A stretch of 64,000 bases of DNA from Candidatus Kapaibacterium sp. GTDB taxonomy: Bacteria; Bacteroidota; Ignavibacteria; Kapaibacteriales; UBA2268. Below are positions 1-9,932 of this stretch, in pieces. The notes below the pieces were generated by a model. The model was given only the letters and a program-made list of their open reading frames with translations. It did no database searches and had not been told where the DNA came from. Numbering within the stretch: position 1 is the stretch's first letter; each line of letters starts with the position of its first letter. Location of the stretch: contig JAMLHE010000011.1 in NCBI GenBank assembly GCA_023957315.1, forward strand, positions 1 to 64,000. The letters run 5' to 3'. The translations under genes were made by a program, and so were the position numbers.

Positions 1-2
1 TG

Positions 3-842
3 AGTAATGACCCAGAAATTTATTCCCGTGTATTGATAATAGATTTGACAGCCGCATTGAGTAAGGTAAGGGCAAGCGGTGCAACAAGCAATGTTATCAT
101 CATTGGTGACGCCAAAACCAGAAATTCCGCCTATGTACGTGGCGCATCCGGTACAACTTTCTCCGATGTTTACATCGGCTACATCAAACGAGATGATGAG
201 CATTTTACAACTTCATGGCAAATAACTGGTTCAGCTAATCCATATGGGAAAGAATCTTTAACGAGATGTCAAATACATACAATGACAATAGACCAAAGGT
301 CAAGTGTGTTGTGCATAAATCCACTGAATTATTCTGTTACTTGGGATATAGATACTGAATATGGAGTATTACTAAATGAAGAAAAACATGGTTTTGTTGA
401 TTTATATTTAATGAATACCATTAAGGGAAATCCAAATTTTTCGAGTGTAACGGCATTTGTCGAACCGACACGTATAACAACTACAGGTGGTAAACCAATT
501 TGCGTTGACGTAGTAATTGGTACTGACACATATTATACCATGCCACACGAGGCTCATGCACACAGCATGAAAGTAATGGTTCCTCAAGGAACTCCTCCGA
601 ATACTTATGAAATACCTCATGCTACGGATTTCGTGGCGAATCAAATAATGTTGAACGTAGCAAGTTTTGCAGACTCAAAAGAATATATAGATGATTATAG
701 TATAGATAGACCTTTAGGTGGTGGAATTATATTCAAAGTTGATTGGAGCATTGGCGGAACAAGCAATGCAACCGTAACTCAAGAGCAATATTGGGGATAT
801 GGAGATGATAGGAGCAGACCCGATGAAAAGGAACTTCCATAG
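3..842 (+). CDS. Hypothetical protein, N-terminus outside the window
   Basis: The reading frame is open to the left window edge, so this is the 3' part of a longer gene. An internal TTG at 33 is probably not its start, because coding-like sequence (SNDPEIYSRV...) runs through the preceding codons. The visible 279 codons show alternating beta-type hydrophobic patterns, two Gly/Thr-rich stretches and no membrane segment, and end in a charged tail (RSRPDEKELP). There is no C-terminal sorting domain. I do not recognise the family. A weak hairpin at 996-1013 may end its transcript. The frame continues past the TAG at 840 and a TGA at 849 into a short Cys-rich stretch that stops at 969 (see findings). 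Confidence 0.6.
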   Translation, partial: SNDPEIYSRVLIIDLTAALSKVRASGATSNVIIIGDAKTRNSAYVRGASGTTFSDVYIGYIKRDDEHFTTSWQITGSANPYGKESLTRCQIHTMTIDQRSSVLCINPLNYSVTWDIDTEYGVLLNEEKHGFVDLYLMNTIKGNPNFSSVTAFVEPTRITTTGGKPICVDVVIGTDTYYTMPHEAHAHSMKVMVPQGTPPNTYEIPHATDFVANQIMLNVASFADSKEYIDDYSIDRPLGGGIIFKVDWSIGGTSNATVTQEQYWGYGDDRSRPDEKELP

Positions 843-1144
843 CCTTCATGAATTTGCCTCACCAACTCGCTTTTACCCCTTTCACAAACAAATAGCACAA
901 TTTGTAGTTGTCTGGTATGTGTTACACCTGACGGTAAAAACATCTGCTGTACTTGTGTTATAGATAAATAACCACTTCGTGGTAAAAAAAGGCAAAAAAC
1001 GATAAAGCGTTTTATTCCTTTTTCTTAATCCCATAAATCATACAAATCATAGTTCAGACAGGAATAAAAAAAAGCAAGGAATTTATATCCCTTGCTTAAT
1101 TAATATTATTTTATCACGTCTGTTGTAACAACCGGCGTGAAGAT
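843..1144. other. Intergenic region between convergent genes
   Basis: No convincing gene. It holds a small inverted repeat ACCAC-TTC-GTGGT at 971-983 and a 6-bp stem at 996-1013 (AAAACG/CGTTTT) followed by a T-rich run, which could be a weak plus-strand terminator for the left-hand gene. The strong minus-strand terminator at 1064-1097 is listed separately. A 37-codon stretch without an ATG, rich in Cys near its end, is present at about 852-971. Confidence 0.5.
1064..1097 (-). terminator. Intrinsic terminator of the 1145-3208 gene
   Basis: On the minus strand an 8-bp perfect stem (AAGCAAGG at 1072-1079 with CCTTGCTT at 1090-1097) is followed by a run of seven T (the A-run at 1065-1071). It lies about 50 bp past the stop codon at 1145. 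Confidence 0.8.
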
Positions 1145-3208
1145 TTATCTCACTACATTCAAAGCTTTAGTTAAAGTGTAACCATTGAAATTTAAAGTGC
1201 AATAATAAGTGCCAGTTGGTAAATTTGCAGCCGAAAAATTAGCTTGCCATAACCCTTTTTCAGTGAATTGATTGCGTACATTTAAAATCTTTTGTCCCAA
1301 TGAGTTGTAAATATCCATCGTAACTAATCCCGAATGGTCTAATTGGTAATTAATATAGCCCTCATCATCAATCGGATTAGGAGATACACTAAGTATTCTA
1401 AAGTTATAATTCTCTTCGTTCACACTCGAAACATTGCAAACGCCTTCGGGTCTTTGAAGTGCGGGATTTCCTATTGTCTCCGGGTTCATAGCATCGTATG
1501 ATGCAACCAGAATATGATTACGAATTGAGGTTGTAACTACATAATTCTGAATGAAGTAAGGGTAATTATACCTTGGGTCTGAAGGATTTGTGAATTTTAC
1601 TGTTATATTTTCTAAAATCGGAATATTATTCAAACTTGGAATTATAGTCGGTATATAAGTACATTTATTAAACCAAATATCATCAGTTAAATTCTGTGGA
1701 GCAGACCATTGTGTACCGTTTACGGGTCTGTAGGAAATAAAAATATCCGTAGATAATATTGAATCTAATATTCCGGAGCCAATGATTGACACAGGTGGTT
1801 CTAAGCAGACAAGCTCATCCCGAAAGTCAATCCACTTTGCTACCAAATATTGTCCGTCGGCAGTCATGGATAATTGTAGTTCGTGTTGGCGAGAATTTTC
1901 CATGATAACATCTTGCTCTATTGACGCACTTGTATCTTGAATTACATAAGGAATTCTCCCCTTAAAGGTCGAAACTTGTCTCAATCCCCATTGCCCGTCT
2001 TTTCTGAATGCTTCTACTATATATGCATTACTCGATTCTGTTGAAGCCCAACTAATTATTCTATAAATAAAGCTATATTCATCTTCTGCAACTACTTTAA
2101 AGCCATTAGAACTATAAGGATAATTCCCCGGCATAGGTACACCGATGCTTGTGCTGCCACCTGTAAAAGTAATGAAATCTTCTAATATTGACTTAGACAT
2201 TTTGTTAAATTCACCATAAGTTTTACCATTATCAACTGATTTTGCTACACCTACAACTCTGTCTCTTCCGTCCTCTTCGTATGGGAGAAAATAATTATTT
2301 ACGGCTGTATAGACATTTCCTGTCGGGTCAACGTCAATTTCAATTTGTCCCTGGTAAGATGAAGTCATTGCTGCACTGGGTCTGAATTTGTCATGTCTAA
2401 ATTGTTCAGGAATTGACGAGCCTACATCAGAGTCATCTATATTAATAAAGCCAACTCCATACGAGCCGTATTGGGAGAACTCATTAACCGGCGATAATAT
2501 ACCCGCTGTATAAACCCAATTACCGTTTTCACGTTCAGATGGGACGTTGTTGGTCATTGTCCATCTCTGCTGATTACCAGGGTTTTCAGATAAAGGTCCA
2601 ATTTCATCGTATTCGAGATAATTCCAATTATTTCCCTCAAAAATTAGGTATTTACAACCATATAGCCCAAGTACAGGTACACCGTTTACCCAATTCGTAG
2701 TAAAATATCGGTTATTAATTACATAGAGAAAATCAGCCGGGTCTGTTGAATTATTTGGGTTTAATACTGCAACTGAAGGATTAGTAGGAATTTCTCCCCA
2801 TTTGCGATAAATTTCGTGTTTCTGCCAATTCTCTCCTCCATCTTGCGAAGTATAGAGATATAAAAAGCCCGTGAAATCTGCTGTATCCGACCCTTCAGGC
2901 AATCTTGCGCGGCTGGATTGGGCAAGTATCAACGTACCGGATTTCGGCTCGTAAACGAATGGATTCACTCCGGGAAAAAATGTGTTCGAAAATAAATTGA
3001 AAGCAATATCCAATTCTTTGTATTTGCCCATCAACAGAGGCGATATATCCTTATCATAGCCTAAGTAGGGCGAGCTCTCGCTAATTATTGATTCAATCTC
3101 ATGATTGGGCATTGGTGCAGGTATTGATTCATTCAAGACTTTGCCCTGAGAAACAACAATTACGGGGAAAAACATGAACACAAAAAGTTTGTAAATATAA
3201 CTTGTCAT
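1145..3208 (-). CDS. Secreted protein with T9SS C-terminal sorting domain
   Basis: This 687-residue protein starts with a signal peptide (residues 1-20, ending near VVSQG). Its middle has repeated Trp/Asp-containing stretches such as TSQDGGENW and SVDNGKTYG, which resemble BNR/Asp-box sialidase-type propeller blades. From about residue 605 it has a typical T9SS sorting domain (ILSVSPNPIDDEGYINY..., ...LPTGTYYCTLNF..., ending KALNVVR). By family knowledge such proteins cross the outer membrane through the type IX system and stay on or leave the cell surface. A Shine-Dalgarno AAGGAG lies 5 bp before the ATG. It is monocistronic, divergent from the OmpA gene at 3627, and ends at its own terminator. 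No enzyme activity can be assigned; the Asp-box resemblance is weak. Confidence 0.85.
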   Translation of the reverse strand: MTSYIYKLFVFMFFPVIVVSQGKVLNESIPAPMPNHEIESIISESSPYLGYDKDISPLLMGKYKELDIAFNLFSNTFFPGVNPFVYEPKSGTLILAQSSRARLPEGSDTADFTGFLYLYTSQDGGENWQKHEIYRKWGEIPTNPSVAVLNPNNSTDPADFLYVINNRYFTTNWVNGVPVLGLYGCKYLIFEGNNWNYLEYDEIGPLSENPGNQQRWTMTNNVPSERENGNWVYTAGILSPVNEFSQYGSYGVGFINIDDSDVGSSIPEQFRHDKFRPSAAMTSSYQGQIEIDVDPTGNVYTAVNNYFLPYEEDGRDRVVGVAKSVDNGKTYGEFNKMSKSILEDFITFTGGSTSIGVPMPGNYPYSSNGFKVVAEDEYSFIYRIISWASTESSNAYIVEAFRKDGQWGLRQVSTFKGRIPYVIQDTSASIEQDVIMENSRQHELQLSMTADGQYLVAKWIDFRDELVCLEPPVSIIGSGILDSILSTDIFISYRPVNGTQWSAPQNLTDDIWFNKCTYIPTIIPSLNNIPILENITVKFTNPSDPRYNYPYFIQNYVVTTSIRNHILVASYDAMNPETIGNPALQRPEGVCNVSSVNEENYNFRILSVSPNPIDDEGYINYQLDHSGLVTMDIYNSLGQKILNVRNQFTEKGLWQANFSAANLPTGTYYCTLNFNGYTLTKALNVVR

Positions 3209-3626
3209 AACTACTCCTTAAATTTATGAACAAATACTTTCTGATAATTTCAAATCAGATGAAAGTTAAATTAAGTATTTTGTGCTAATCTGCAAAATAA
3301 ATTTGGCTTTTTTTTCTGCAAATCAAACAAAATATTTGCCATATGTATAGAAATTTCTATAATTATATTATGAATCCGGCAAATCTATCATATTGGGTTC
3401 AATTTTGATTCCTTTTCAATCGCAATAAAGTCCTAACGTTAATACATCTATTCACCTCAATTCAGGCATATTTTTATCTCATTTTGGGAAAAATTCATAT
3501 TTTGCATAAAAAATCCTCTAAAAACAAGTAAAAAAAGCTAAAAAATCTGTTAAAGTGTGCTTATATCATTGCTATTTCAAGTATATTTTTATTTTTGTAA
3601 TTAACATCAACTAATTTGAGAAAAAA
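3209..3626. other. Divergent promoter region, AT-rich
   Basis: This 418-bp AT-rich region separates two divergent genes. It contains a plus-strand promoter match (3569-3597, listed separately) and the minus-strand Shine-Dalgarno for 3208. I see no ORF, RNA gene or repeat in it. Confidence 0.5.
3569..3597 (+). promoter_or_regulatory. Bacteroidota-type promoter for the OmpA gene
   Basis: TTG at 3569-3571, an 18-bp spacer and TATTTTTG at 3590-3597 match the TTTG-N19-TAnnTTTG class of Bacteroidota sigma factors. The ATG is 29 bp downstream. Confidence 0.6.
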
Positions 3627-5783
3627 ATGACCTTAGTGAAATTCTCGCTGATAATGATTGCATTTCAATTGTTAAGTATTTGTGCCACTTTTGCAAACGA
3701 TACAACTAAATCCAAGTACGGAGTATATGGCGGAATCAACCCAAATTTCCATTCCGCTCAATTCACAAATTTGCCGGGCATCCCCAATTGTTGCCCACGC
3801 TTTGAATCAGGCTCAGGGCTTGGATACAACTTTGGTGTGCTCTACGAGCACCGCCTTGGCAAAGAATTCAGCTTGGGTGTGAGATTGGGACTGCATTCCC
3901 TTAGCGGTACTCTGTCAGCAGAGGAGGAAACCACTGTTATCACGCCAACAGGTCCATTAAACGGTATGTTTGAGCATACTGTAGAAAGTGGTTTCATGAA
4001 TGTTGGTTTAGAGCCGGCGCTAATTTATTCACCGACACCAAGATTCAATATCAGCTTAGGTATGAGAGTCGGACAAAATCTGACTTATACTTTCAATCAA
4101 GTTGAAACAATCATTCAGCCTGAAGGTGTGGGTACTTTTATGGATGAAGACGGTAACGACACCAGAAAACGGACCCGAAACGAATTTGAAGGTGATTTGC
4201 CCGATGCAAACACTTTTCAGATGGCTTTGTTTTCCGGGCTAAGTTACGAAATGCCACTAAATACGGACAACACCATGCGAATAGTCCCCGAGTTGTTTTA
4301 TTATTTCGGGCTATCCGATATGGTCAAGGAAACCGATTGGACAGTAAATAGCCTGAGATTGTCTGTGGCAATAAAATATGTGCCACTCCCGAAAACTGTC
4401 AAACCTGAAGTCTTCAAAAAAGAATTCAAAATTGATTCTGTCAGAATTGAATCCGATTTGATAACTGCCGTAACTTATAAGCGTGGTATCGAAAATATTG
4501 AAAATCACAGAAGTGAAACGGATATTGAAATTATACATACGGAAATCATATCACGAGTGGATACGATTTTGATACCCAAAACTTATGCTTTAAGCGGTGC
4601 AATCGAAGCCGTAGGCGTGGATAATGCCGGAAATGAAATCCCCAATCCGCTCTTCAGAATCGAAGAATTTATTTCAAATAGGCTCGACCCACTGCTCAAC
4701 TATGTCTTCTTCGAAGATAATTCGCATACTTTGCCTGCTCGGTACAAATCAATAAGTAAAGATGCTGCCAGACAATTCGATTTGACTGACCTATTCAGAG
4801 ATTCGACACTGCAAATTTATCATAATATACTCAATATTGTTGGAGAAAGATTGAACATGTATCCGGCTGCAAATGTGGTATTAATAGGATGCAATTCTGA
4901 TATGGGTGCAGAAAGCAAAAACCTTGAACTATCGCGAAATCGCGCTGAAACTGTCAGAGATTATCTTGTAAATGTGTGGAATATAAATCCGCAACGATTC
5001 AAAATTGAGGCTAAAAATTTACCCGATAAAGCATCTACACCCAAGACTGAAGCGGACAAAATAGCTGAAAATCGAAGAGTAGAAATTTATAGCAACGACT
5101 TCAGAATTTTGGAACCAATTTTTATCGAAAAAATTGACCGTTCCTCCAATCCTCCAATTGTCAGATTCAAACTAAAGGGGCAATCTGACGCCGGTTTGAA
5201 ATCATGGGAATTGAAAGCATATCAAAGTAGCGACGATGAGAGTATTTTCACAAAATCCGGCGATAGGAATTTGGTCGAAAGCATTGATTGGGAATTGGCT
5301 CAGTTCCAAAAGCTCATCCCCAAATCACCGGAACCGCTGATATACTCGCTAAATTTGGTTGATAACCATGGCAACGTTAAGTCTATAGACAACAAAACTA
5401 AAGAAATAGAAGTGATGACCGTTCAGCACAAACGCACCGAACAAATCGGCGATTATGAAATCGAGCAATTCAGCTTAATTTTGTTCGATTTTGACAAACA
5501 CGTGATTGCGGATAATGACAAAACGATTATCGAATTCATCCGAAGCAGGCTGAAAAAAGAATCAGAATTGGAAATTTTGGGCTATACAGACAGAACCGGA
5601 ATCGCCGACCACAACAAAAAGCTTTCCGAACGACGTGCCGAAGCGACAAGAACTGCACTGCAACGCCCGGATGCCAAAGTAGTGGGCTTCGGCGGCGACA
5701 AATTGCTCTATAACAATGAATTACCCGAAGGACGCTTCTATTGCAGAACCGTAAACATTATAGTGAAAACAAAAGTAAAATAA
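3627..5783 (+). CDS. Outer-membrane protein with two OmpA-like domains
   Basis: A signal peptide (residues 1-23, ending ATFA) is followed by a beta-barrel-like region (about 30-255) with alternating aromatic and glycine residues. A first OmpA-type peptidoglycan-binding region spans about 385-490 (ELSRNRAETVRDYL, ENRRVEIYS). A linker follows, then a second, shorter OmpA-like domain (about 610-718) with LFDFDKHVIADND, GYTDRTG and LSERRAEATR. OmpA domains hold peptidoglycan, so the protein probably ties the outer membrane to the wall. The second domain ends RTVNIIVK rather than the usual NRRVEI and may have weaker binding. No Shine-Dalgarno is seen before the ATG at 3627. The next gene starts 55 bp downstream. 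Confidence 0.85.
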   Translation: MTLVKFSLIMIAFQLLSICATFANDTTKSKYGVYGGINPNFHSAQFTNLPGIPNCCPRFESGSGLGYNFGVLYEHRLGKEFSLGVRLGLHSLSGTLSAEEETTVITPTGPLNGMFEHTVESGFMNVGLEPALIYSPTPRFNISLGMRVGQNLTYTFNQVETIIQPEGVGTFMDEDGNDTRKRTRNEFEGDLPDANTFQMALFSGLSYEMPLNTDNTMRIVPELFYYFGLSDMVKETDWTVNSLRLSVAIKYVPLPKTVKPEVFKKEFKIDSVRIESDLITAVTYKRGIENIENHRSETDIEIIHTEIISRVDTILIPKTYALSGAIEAVGVDNAGNEIPNPLFRIEEFISNRLDPLLNYVFFEDNSHTLPARYKSISKDAARQFDLTDLFRDSTLQIYHNILNIVGERLNMYPAANVVLIGCNSDMGAESKNLELSRNRAETVRDYLVNVWNINPQRFKIEAKNLPDKASTPKTEADKIAENRRVEIYSNDFRILEPIFIEKIDRSSNPPIVRFKLKGQSDAGLKSWELKAYQSSDDESIFTKSGDRNLVESIDWELAQFQKLIPKSPEPLIYSLNLVDNHGNVKSIDNKTKEIEVMTVQHKRTEQIGDYEIEQFSLILFDFDKHVIADNDKTIIEFIRSRLKKESELEILGYTDRTGIADHNKKLSERRAEATRTALQRPDAKVVGFGGDKLLYNNELPEGRFYCRTVNIIVKTKVK

Positions 5784-5838
5784 TCAATCTGAAGGATGCT
5801 CGGCGAATTGCTATCCATCTGTTATTTGGAGAAATAAA

Positions 5839-8800
5839 ATGAAACACCCCATCAATAAACAAAGCCTTTTCGCTGTGGCGCTACTTTTTTTAGCGTTATA
5901 TGTAAATCAAGCAAACGGGCAAAGTCTGTCATTATTTGACCTTGACATTTCCAATTTTCCGACTATTAAAGCAAAATTTTATGCTTTAGACGCGGAAGGC
6001 AATCAGATTTTAAATCTCTCTCCTTTGGATTTTGAATTATTAGAAAATGGAGTGAAGCGAAATATTACAAAAGTTACTTGTCCCACACCGGCACCACCAG
6101 TTGCAATTTCGAGCGTATTGACTGTTGATGTGAGCGGCTCTATGAGTGGCAGAGTAATTGCTAATGCCAAAGCAGCTTGCACGGCTTGGATTCAAGGGCT
6201 TCCTTTGGGGAAATCAGAATGTGCCATTACAGCTTTTGATGATAAAAATTTTATAGTTCAGGATTTTACAACAGATAAAAGTAAATTGCTCGAAGAGCTT
6301 GAAAAATTAAATGCATATGGCGGAACTGACTACGATATGGCATTATTGAATCCTATGGCAGGGGGATTGCTTATTGCTCAAAAAGCTAAGTTTAAACGAG
6401 TTCTTATCATTATAACCGATGGCATGCCAAACCATGAACCAAAGACTGACATGATTATTCAAGAGGCAAAATCGCTGGGGGTTATTGTTTATGGAGTTAC
6501 GCTTAATATGCCTTGCCCTCCAAGTATAAAAAAAATTGCAACACAGACAGGTGGGCTATGGTTTGAAAACATCACAACAACAGAGCAGGCTGAAGAAGTT
6601 TATAGAAAAATAATGCAAGTAGCTCAAGGTGCAGACCCTTGTGAAATTGAATGGGAAAGCGAAGTACCTTGTATTGGAGGACTAACAAATTTAGAATTAG
6701 AAATTAAAAGTTCTGGTACAAAAGCCACGACAAGCTACCAAAGTCACATTTCATCAGTAGCAAAATTAGAATTTAATCCTGCAACAGTGAAATTTCTAAA
6801 TCCTAAAATTGGCATTAAAGTTGAAAAAACAGTAACTGTTACAGCAATGAATAAAAATTTCACAGTAACGAATATAACGAGCAATAATAAAGCATTTATG
6901 ATTGAGCCGACTAATTTTGTATTGAAAATAGGTGAAAGTCGTGAGCTCGTCGTAAGTTATACTCCCACAGACAGCAGCTACAACTTCTGTAAGTTTGTGA
7001 TTGAAAGTGAACCCTGTCCTACGGAATATTATGCAAGTGGTGGATATAAAGGTAAAAAACCAACAATTCAAACATTAAAACTGACTCACCCAAACGGTGG
7101 CGAAACATTCGTTGTCGGTAGCGATACAATAATCACTTGGGAAGGAATTCCGCCTTCAGACAAAGTGCTGTTAGAATACAGTACAGATAACGGTCAAAAT
7201 TGGCAAACTATTACTCATAATGCAAGTGAATTAAATTTCAAATGGACCAATATTCCACGTCCTTTAAGTAGCCAATGTCTGGTTAGGGTCAGCCAAGGAG
7301 ATGGCATTTTAAATAGCCCAGCTCCACAAATCGAGTGGCAAAAGGCTTATGGTGGAAGTAATCATGAAAGAGCATATTCTATCCAACTGACAAGTGATGG
7401 TGGATTTATTGTAACCGGTTACTCTGAATCAAACAATGGCGATATTACAGAAAACAAGGGTGCTAGTGACTTTTGGGTATTAAAATTAAAATTTGATGGT
7501 AGTATCGAATGGCAAAAGACATATGGTGGAATTAAAGATGATGCCGCATATTCTATTCAAGAAACAAGTGATGGAGGATATATTGTTGTTGGATTTACTA
7601 GGTCACGTGACGGAGATGTAACTGTTAACAAAAGTTATATTGACTATAATGACTTATGGGTGTTGAAATTAACGTATGATGGAGTACTCGAATGGCAAAA
7701 GACATATGGAGGAAATTGGTTTGACTCTGGAGAATCAATTCAACAAACGGAAGATGGTGGTTATATTGTTGTAGGACATACTCAATCAACCAACGGTGAT
7801 GTTACAGAGAACAAGGGTGGTTATGATGTATGGGTACTCAAATTAGATCTAAATGGAAGTATAGAATGGCAAAAAAATTACGGAGGGACTTCACATGATA
7901 AAGCTTATTCCATCATAGAAACTAGAGATGGTAGCTATATAGTAACAGGTTATACTGAATCAAACGATTATGATATTACTTATCACAAAGGGGGACAAGA
8001 CGCATGGGTATTAAAATTAAATATTGATGGAAGTATCGCATGGCAGAATACGTACGGAGGATTTTTAAACGATATATTTTATTCTATTATAGAAACCGAT
8101 GATAATGGTTTTATTGTCGCAGGTACAACAGAATTAAGAAATAGCGATATCACCGTGAATAAGGGGGTTTCTGATGCATTGATAATAAAATTAAAATTTG
8201 ATGGAAGTCTCGAATGGCAAAAGACTGTTGGAGGGAGTTTTAACGATTTTGCTTATTCCATTATAGAATCCGCTGATAGTGGTTTTATTGTCGTAGGTGG
8301 AACAGAATCAAGGGATGGCGATGTTACTGAGAATAAGGGTAGTTCAGATGCATGGATTTTTAAATTAAGTGACGATGGAAGCTTAGAATGGCAAAAGACA
8401 TTTGGAGGAAGTAAAATTGATATAGCTTATTCAGTTCAAGAAACGAGCGGTGGTGGTTTTATTATTGCTGGGTGGACAGATTCAAATGATAAAGATGTTA
8501 CAGTTAATTTGGGTGCTTTTGACTTTTGGGTGGTAAAACTTTTCTGGCCTACTATATTGCAATCTGATGTTTCCGATGCAGTATTTTCTATTGTTGAGCC
8601 AAAAGCTGCATCGAGAGATATCGATATGCTCCAAGTTTTGGTGGGTTCCTTGAAGGATTCCGTTGTAAGCGAATTTATTATGAATACAGGCTCTTGGAAA
8701 TTCAGAGTGAATTCAATCTATATCCAAGGTGCGGATGCATCAGCATTCTCGCTTGTCTCGGGATTCCCTAAATATACGATTGAAAGTAACCAAAGCCATC

Positions 8801-9921
8801 ATGCCGAGTTTAGATTCATTCCCAATAGAGTTGGTCTTCATTCAGCTGAAATCGTAATCGTTACTCAAGCTGAGACAATTATTCAAAATATAATCGGCGA
8901 AGGAGTAGAGCCAAAACTTCAAATAGTCAATTCATTAATAGATTTCGGAACTATTTATGTTGGGGAAATGATTGATACATTGCAAGCAGTAACTGTCAAA
9001 AATATTGGCAATGCACCCTTTGAAATATTAGACACTAAGCATAATTACCCTAATGATGTTGATTTTTCAACACTTGCAGGTGGTGGCAATTTCATACTTC
9101 AACCCGGAGAAGAAGCCTTGATGGATTTAAGATTTTCGGCAAATTCGCCCGGCAGAACAAGCGGAACGCTGGAATTTCATTACGAGGGTGTTGGCAGTCC
9201 TGCTGTGGTGCAACTATTCGGCGAAGGTATTATAGATAGTGATTCCTCAGCAATCACACTCGAAGTATTAGATGCCGAAGGATACGCCTCAGATGCAGTA
9301 AAAGTCTATATTGTGGTCACAGATAGCTACTTGATGCAAATTTCTCGCACCGAAAGTTTCAGCTTAGAATTAAATTTCAACCCAAGTTTGCTCTATCCGC
9401 TTGATTTCACAATGGATTACATTGACGAGCGAAATGCAAAAATCAAAATTGAAGATTTGCCTGTTGATGTAGAAACCGGTGATACTCTTGCAACAATATG
9501 GTTCAGAGCAGGACTTGGGAATGCCGAAATTAGCAAACTTGATTTGACAAACATCGAAGCAATTGGTGGCAACACCACAATTACACACAAAGACGGCACT
9601 TTCAAACTGCTCGGAATATGCTACGAAGGCGGCACACGGCTATTCAATGCAAACAGCAAAGCCGGAATCGCAAGTGTAAATCCCAATCCCGCTGAGAACA
9701 TACTCGAAGTTGATTTGCAATTAAATGAGGAAGGACAGACGGAACTATTGATTTACAATATTCAGGGCGAAAAGGTAAAAGAGCTTTTCAAACAATCAAT
9801 AGCCACTCTTGGCGTACAAAAACTCAAAAGTGACATTTCGGATTTAAGCTCGGGACAGTATTATTTAGTATTGATAACGCCGACTTACATTGCAACAAAA
9901 AATTTAGTCATAATGAGATAA
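5839..9921 (+). CDS. VWA / seven-bladed propeller / T9SS surface protein
   Basis: This 1360-residue exported protein has a signal peptide (1-28, ending ANGQ). A von Willebrand factor A domain (about 88-270) carries a full MIDAS motif (D97-V-S99-G-S101) and ITDG. An Ig-like stretch (about 310-395) and a short LTHPNGGETF module come next. Seven consecutive 58-residue repeats (about 497-905), each beginning [IL][EA]WQ-x2-x-GG, are most simply a seven-bladed beta-propeller. An ASH-type Ig domain (DFGTIYVGE...), a cohesin-like domain (ITLEVLDAEGYASDAVKVYI) and a T9SS sorting domain (SVNPNPAENI..., ending LVIMR) complete it. VWA plus propeller suggests adhesion or ligand binding at the surface. It is followed 11 bp later by a paralogue. 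Confidence 0.85.
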   Translation: MKHPINKQSLFAVALLFLALYVNQANGQSLSLFDLDISNFPTIKAKFYALDAEGNQILNLSPLDFELLENGVKRNITKVTCPTPAPPVAISSVLTVDVSGSMSGRVIANAKAACTAWIQGLPLGKSECAITAFDDKNFIVQDFTTDKSKLLEELEKLNAYGGTDYDMALLNPMAGGLLIAQKAKFKRVLIIITDGMPNHEPKTDMIIQEAKSLGVIVYGVTLNMPCPPSIKKIATQTGGLWFENITTTEQAEEVYRKIMQVAQGADPCEIEWESEVPCIGGLTNLELEIKSSGTKATTSYQSHISSVAKLEFNPATVKFLNPKIGIKVEKTVTVTAMNKNFTVTNITSNNKAFMIEPTNFVLKIGESRELVVSYTPTDSSYNFCKFVIESEPCPTEYYASGGYKGKKPTIQTLKLTHPNGGETFVVGSDTIITWEGIPPSDKVLLEYSTDNGQNWQTITHNASELNFKWTNIPRPLSSQCLVRVSQGDGILNSPAPQIEWQKAYGGSNHERAYSIQLTSDGGFIVTGYSESNNGDITENKGASDFWVLKLKFDGSIEWQKTYGGIKDDAAYSIQETSDGGYIVVGFTRSRDGDVTVNKSYIDYNDLWVLKLTYDGVLEWQKTYGGNWFDSGESIQQTEDGGYIVVGHTQSTNGDVTENKGGYDVWVLKLDLNGSIEWQKNYGGTSHDKAYSIIETRDGSYIVTGYTESNDYDITYHKGGQDAWVLKLNIDGSIAWQNTYGGFLNDIFYSIIETDDNGFIVAGTTELRNSDITVNKGVSDALIIKLKFDGSLEWQKTVGGSFNDFAYSIIESADSGFIVVGGTESRDGDVTENKGSSDAWIFKLSDDGSLEWQKTFGGSKIDIAYSVQETSGGGFIIAGWTDSNDKDVTVNLGAFDFWVVKLFWPTILQSDVSDAVFSIVEPKAASRDIDMLQVLVGSLKDSVVSEFIMNTGSWKFRVNSIYIQGADASAFSLVSGFPKYTIESNQSHHAEFRFIPNRVGLHSAEIVIVTQAETIIQNIIGEGVEPKLQIVNSLIDFGTIYVGEMIDTLQAVTVKNIGNAPFEILDTKHNYPNDVDFSTLAGGGNFILQPGEEALMDLRFSANSPGRTSGTLEFHYEGVGSPAVVQLFGEGIIDSDSSAITLEVLDAEGYASDAVKVYIVVTDSYLMQISRTESFSLELNFNPSLLYPLDFTMDYIDERNAKIKIEDLPVDVETGDTLATIWFRAGLGNAEISKLDLTNIEAIGGNTTITHKDGTFKLLGICYEGGTRLFNANSKAGIASVNPNPAENILEVDLQLNEEGQTELLIYNIQGEKVKELFKQSIATLGVQKLKSDISDLSSGQYYLVLITPTYIATKNLVIMR
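7330..8553 (+). repeat. Seven in-frame propeller repeats (~174 bp each)
   Basis: Seven direct coding repeats start near 7330, 7508, 7690, 7864, 8038, 8212 and 8386. Each encodes about 58 residues with WQ-x2-x-GG at the start, YSI-x-ET in the middle and a final [WI]-[VI]-x-KL. The DNA copies are diverged, so these are old protein repeats rather than a recent expansion. Confidence 0.85.
8668..8960 (+). repeat. Copy A of an identical 293-bp block
   Basis: This stretch is, by direct reading, base-for-base identical to 12282-12574. On both sides the homologous coding sequence differs at many sites. It lies in the ASH-domain part of the 5839-9921 gene. Confidence 0.9.
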
Positions 9922-9932
9922 ATAGGTGATTT

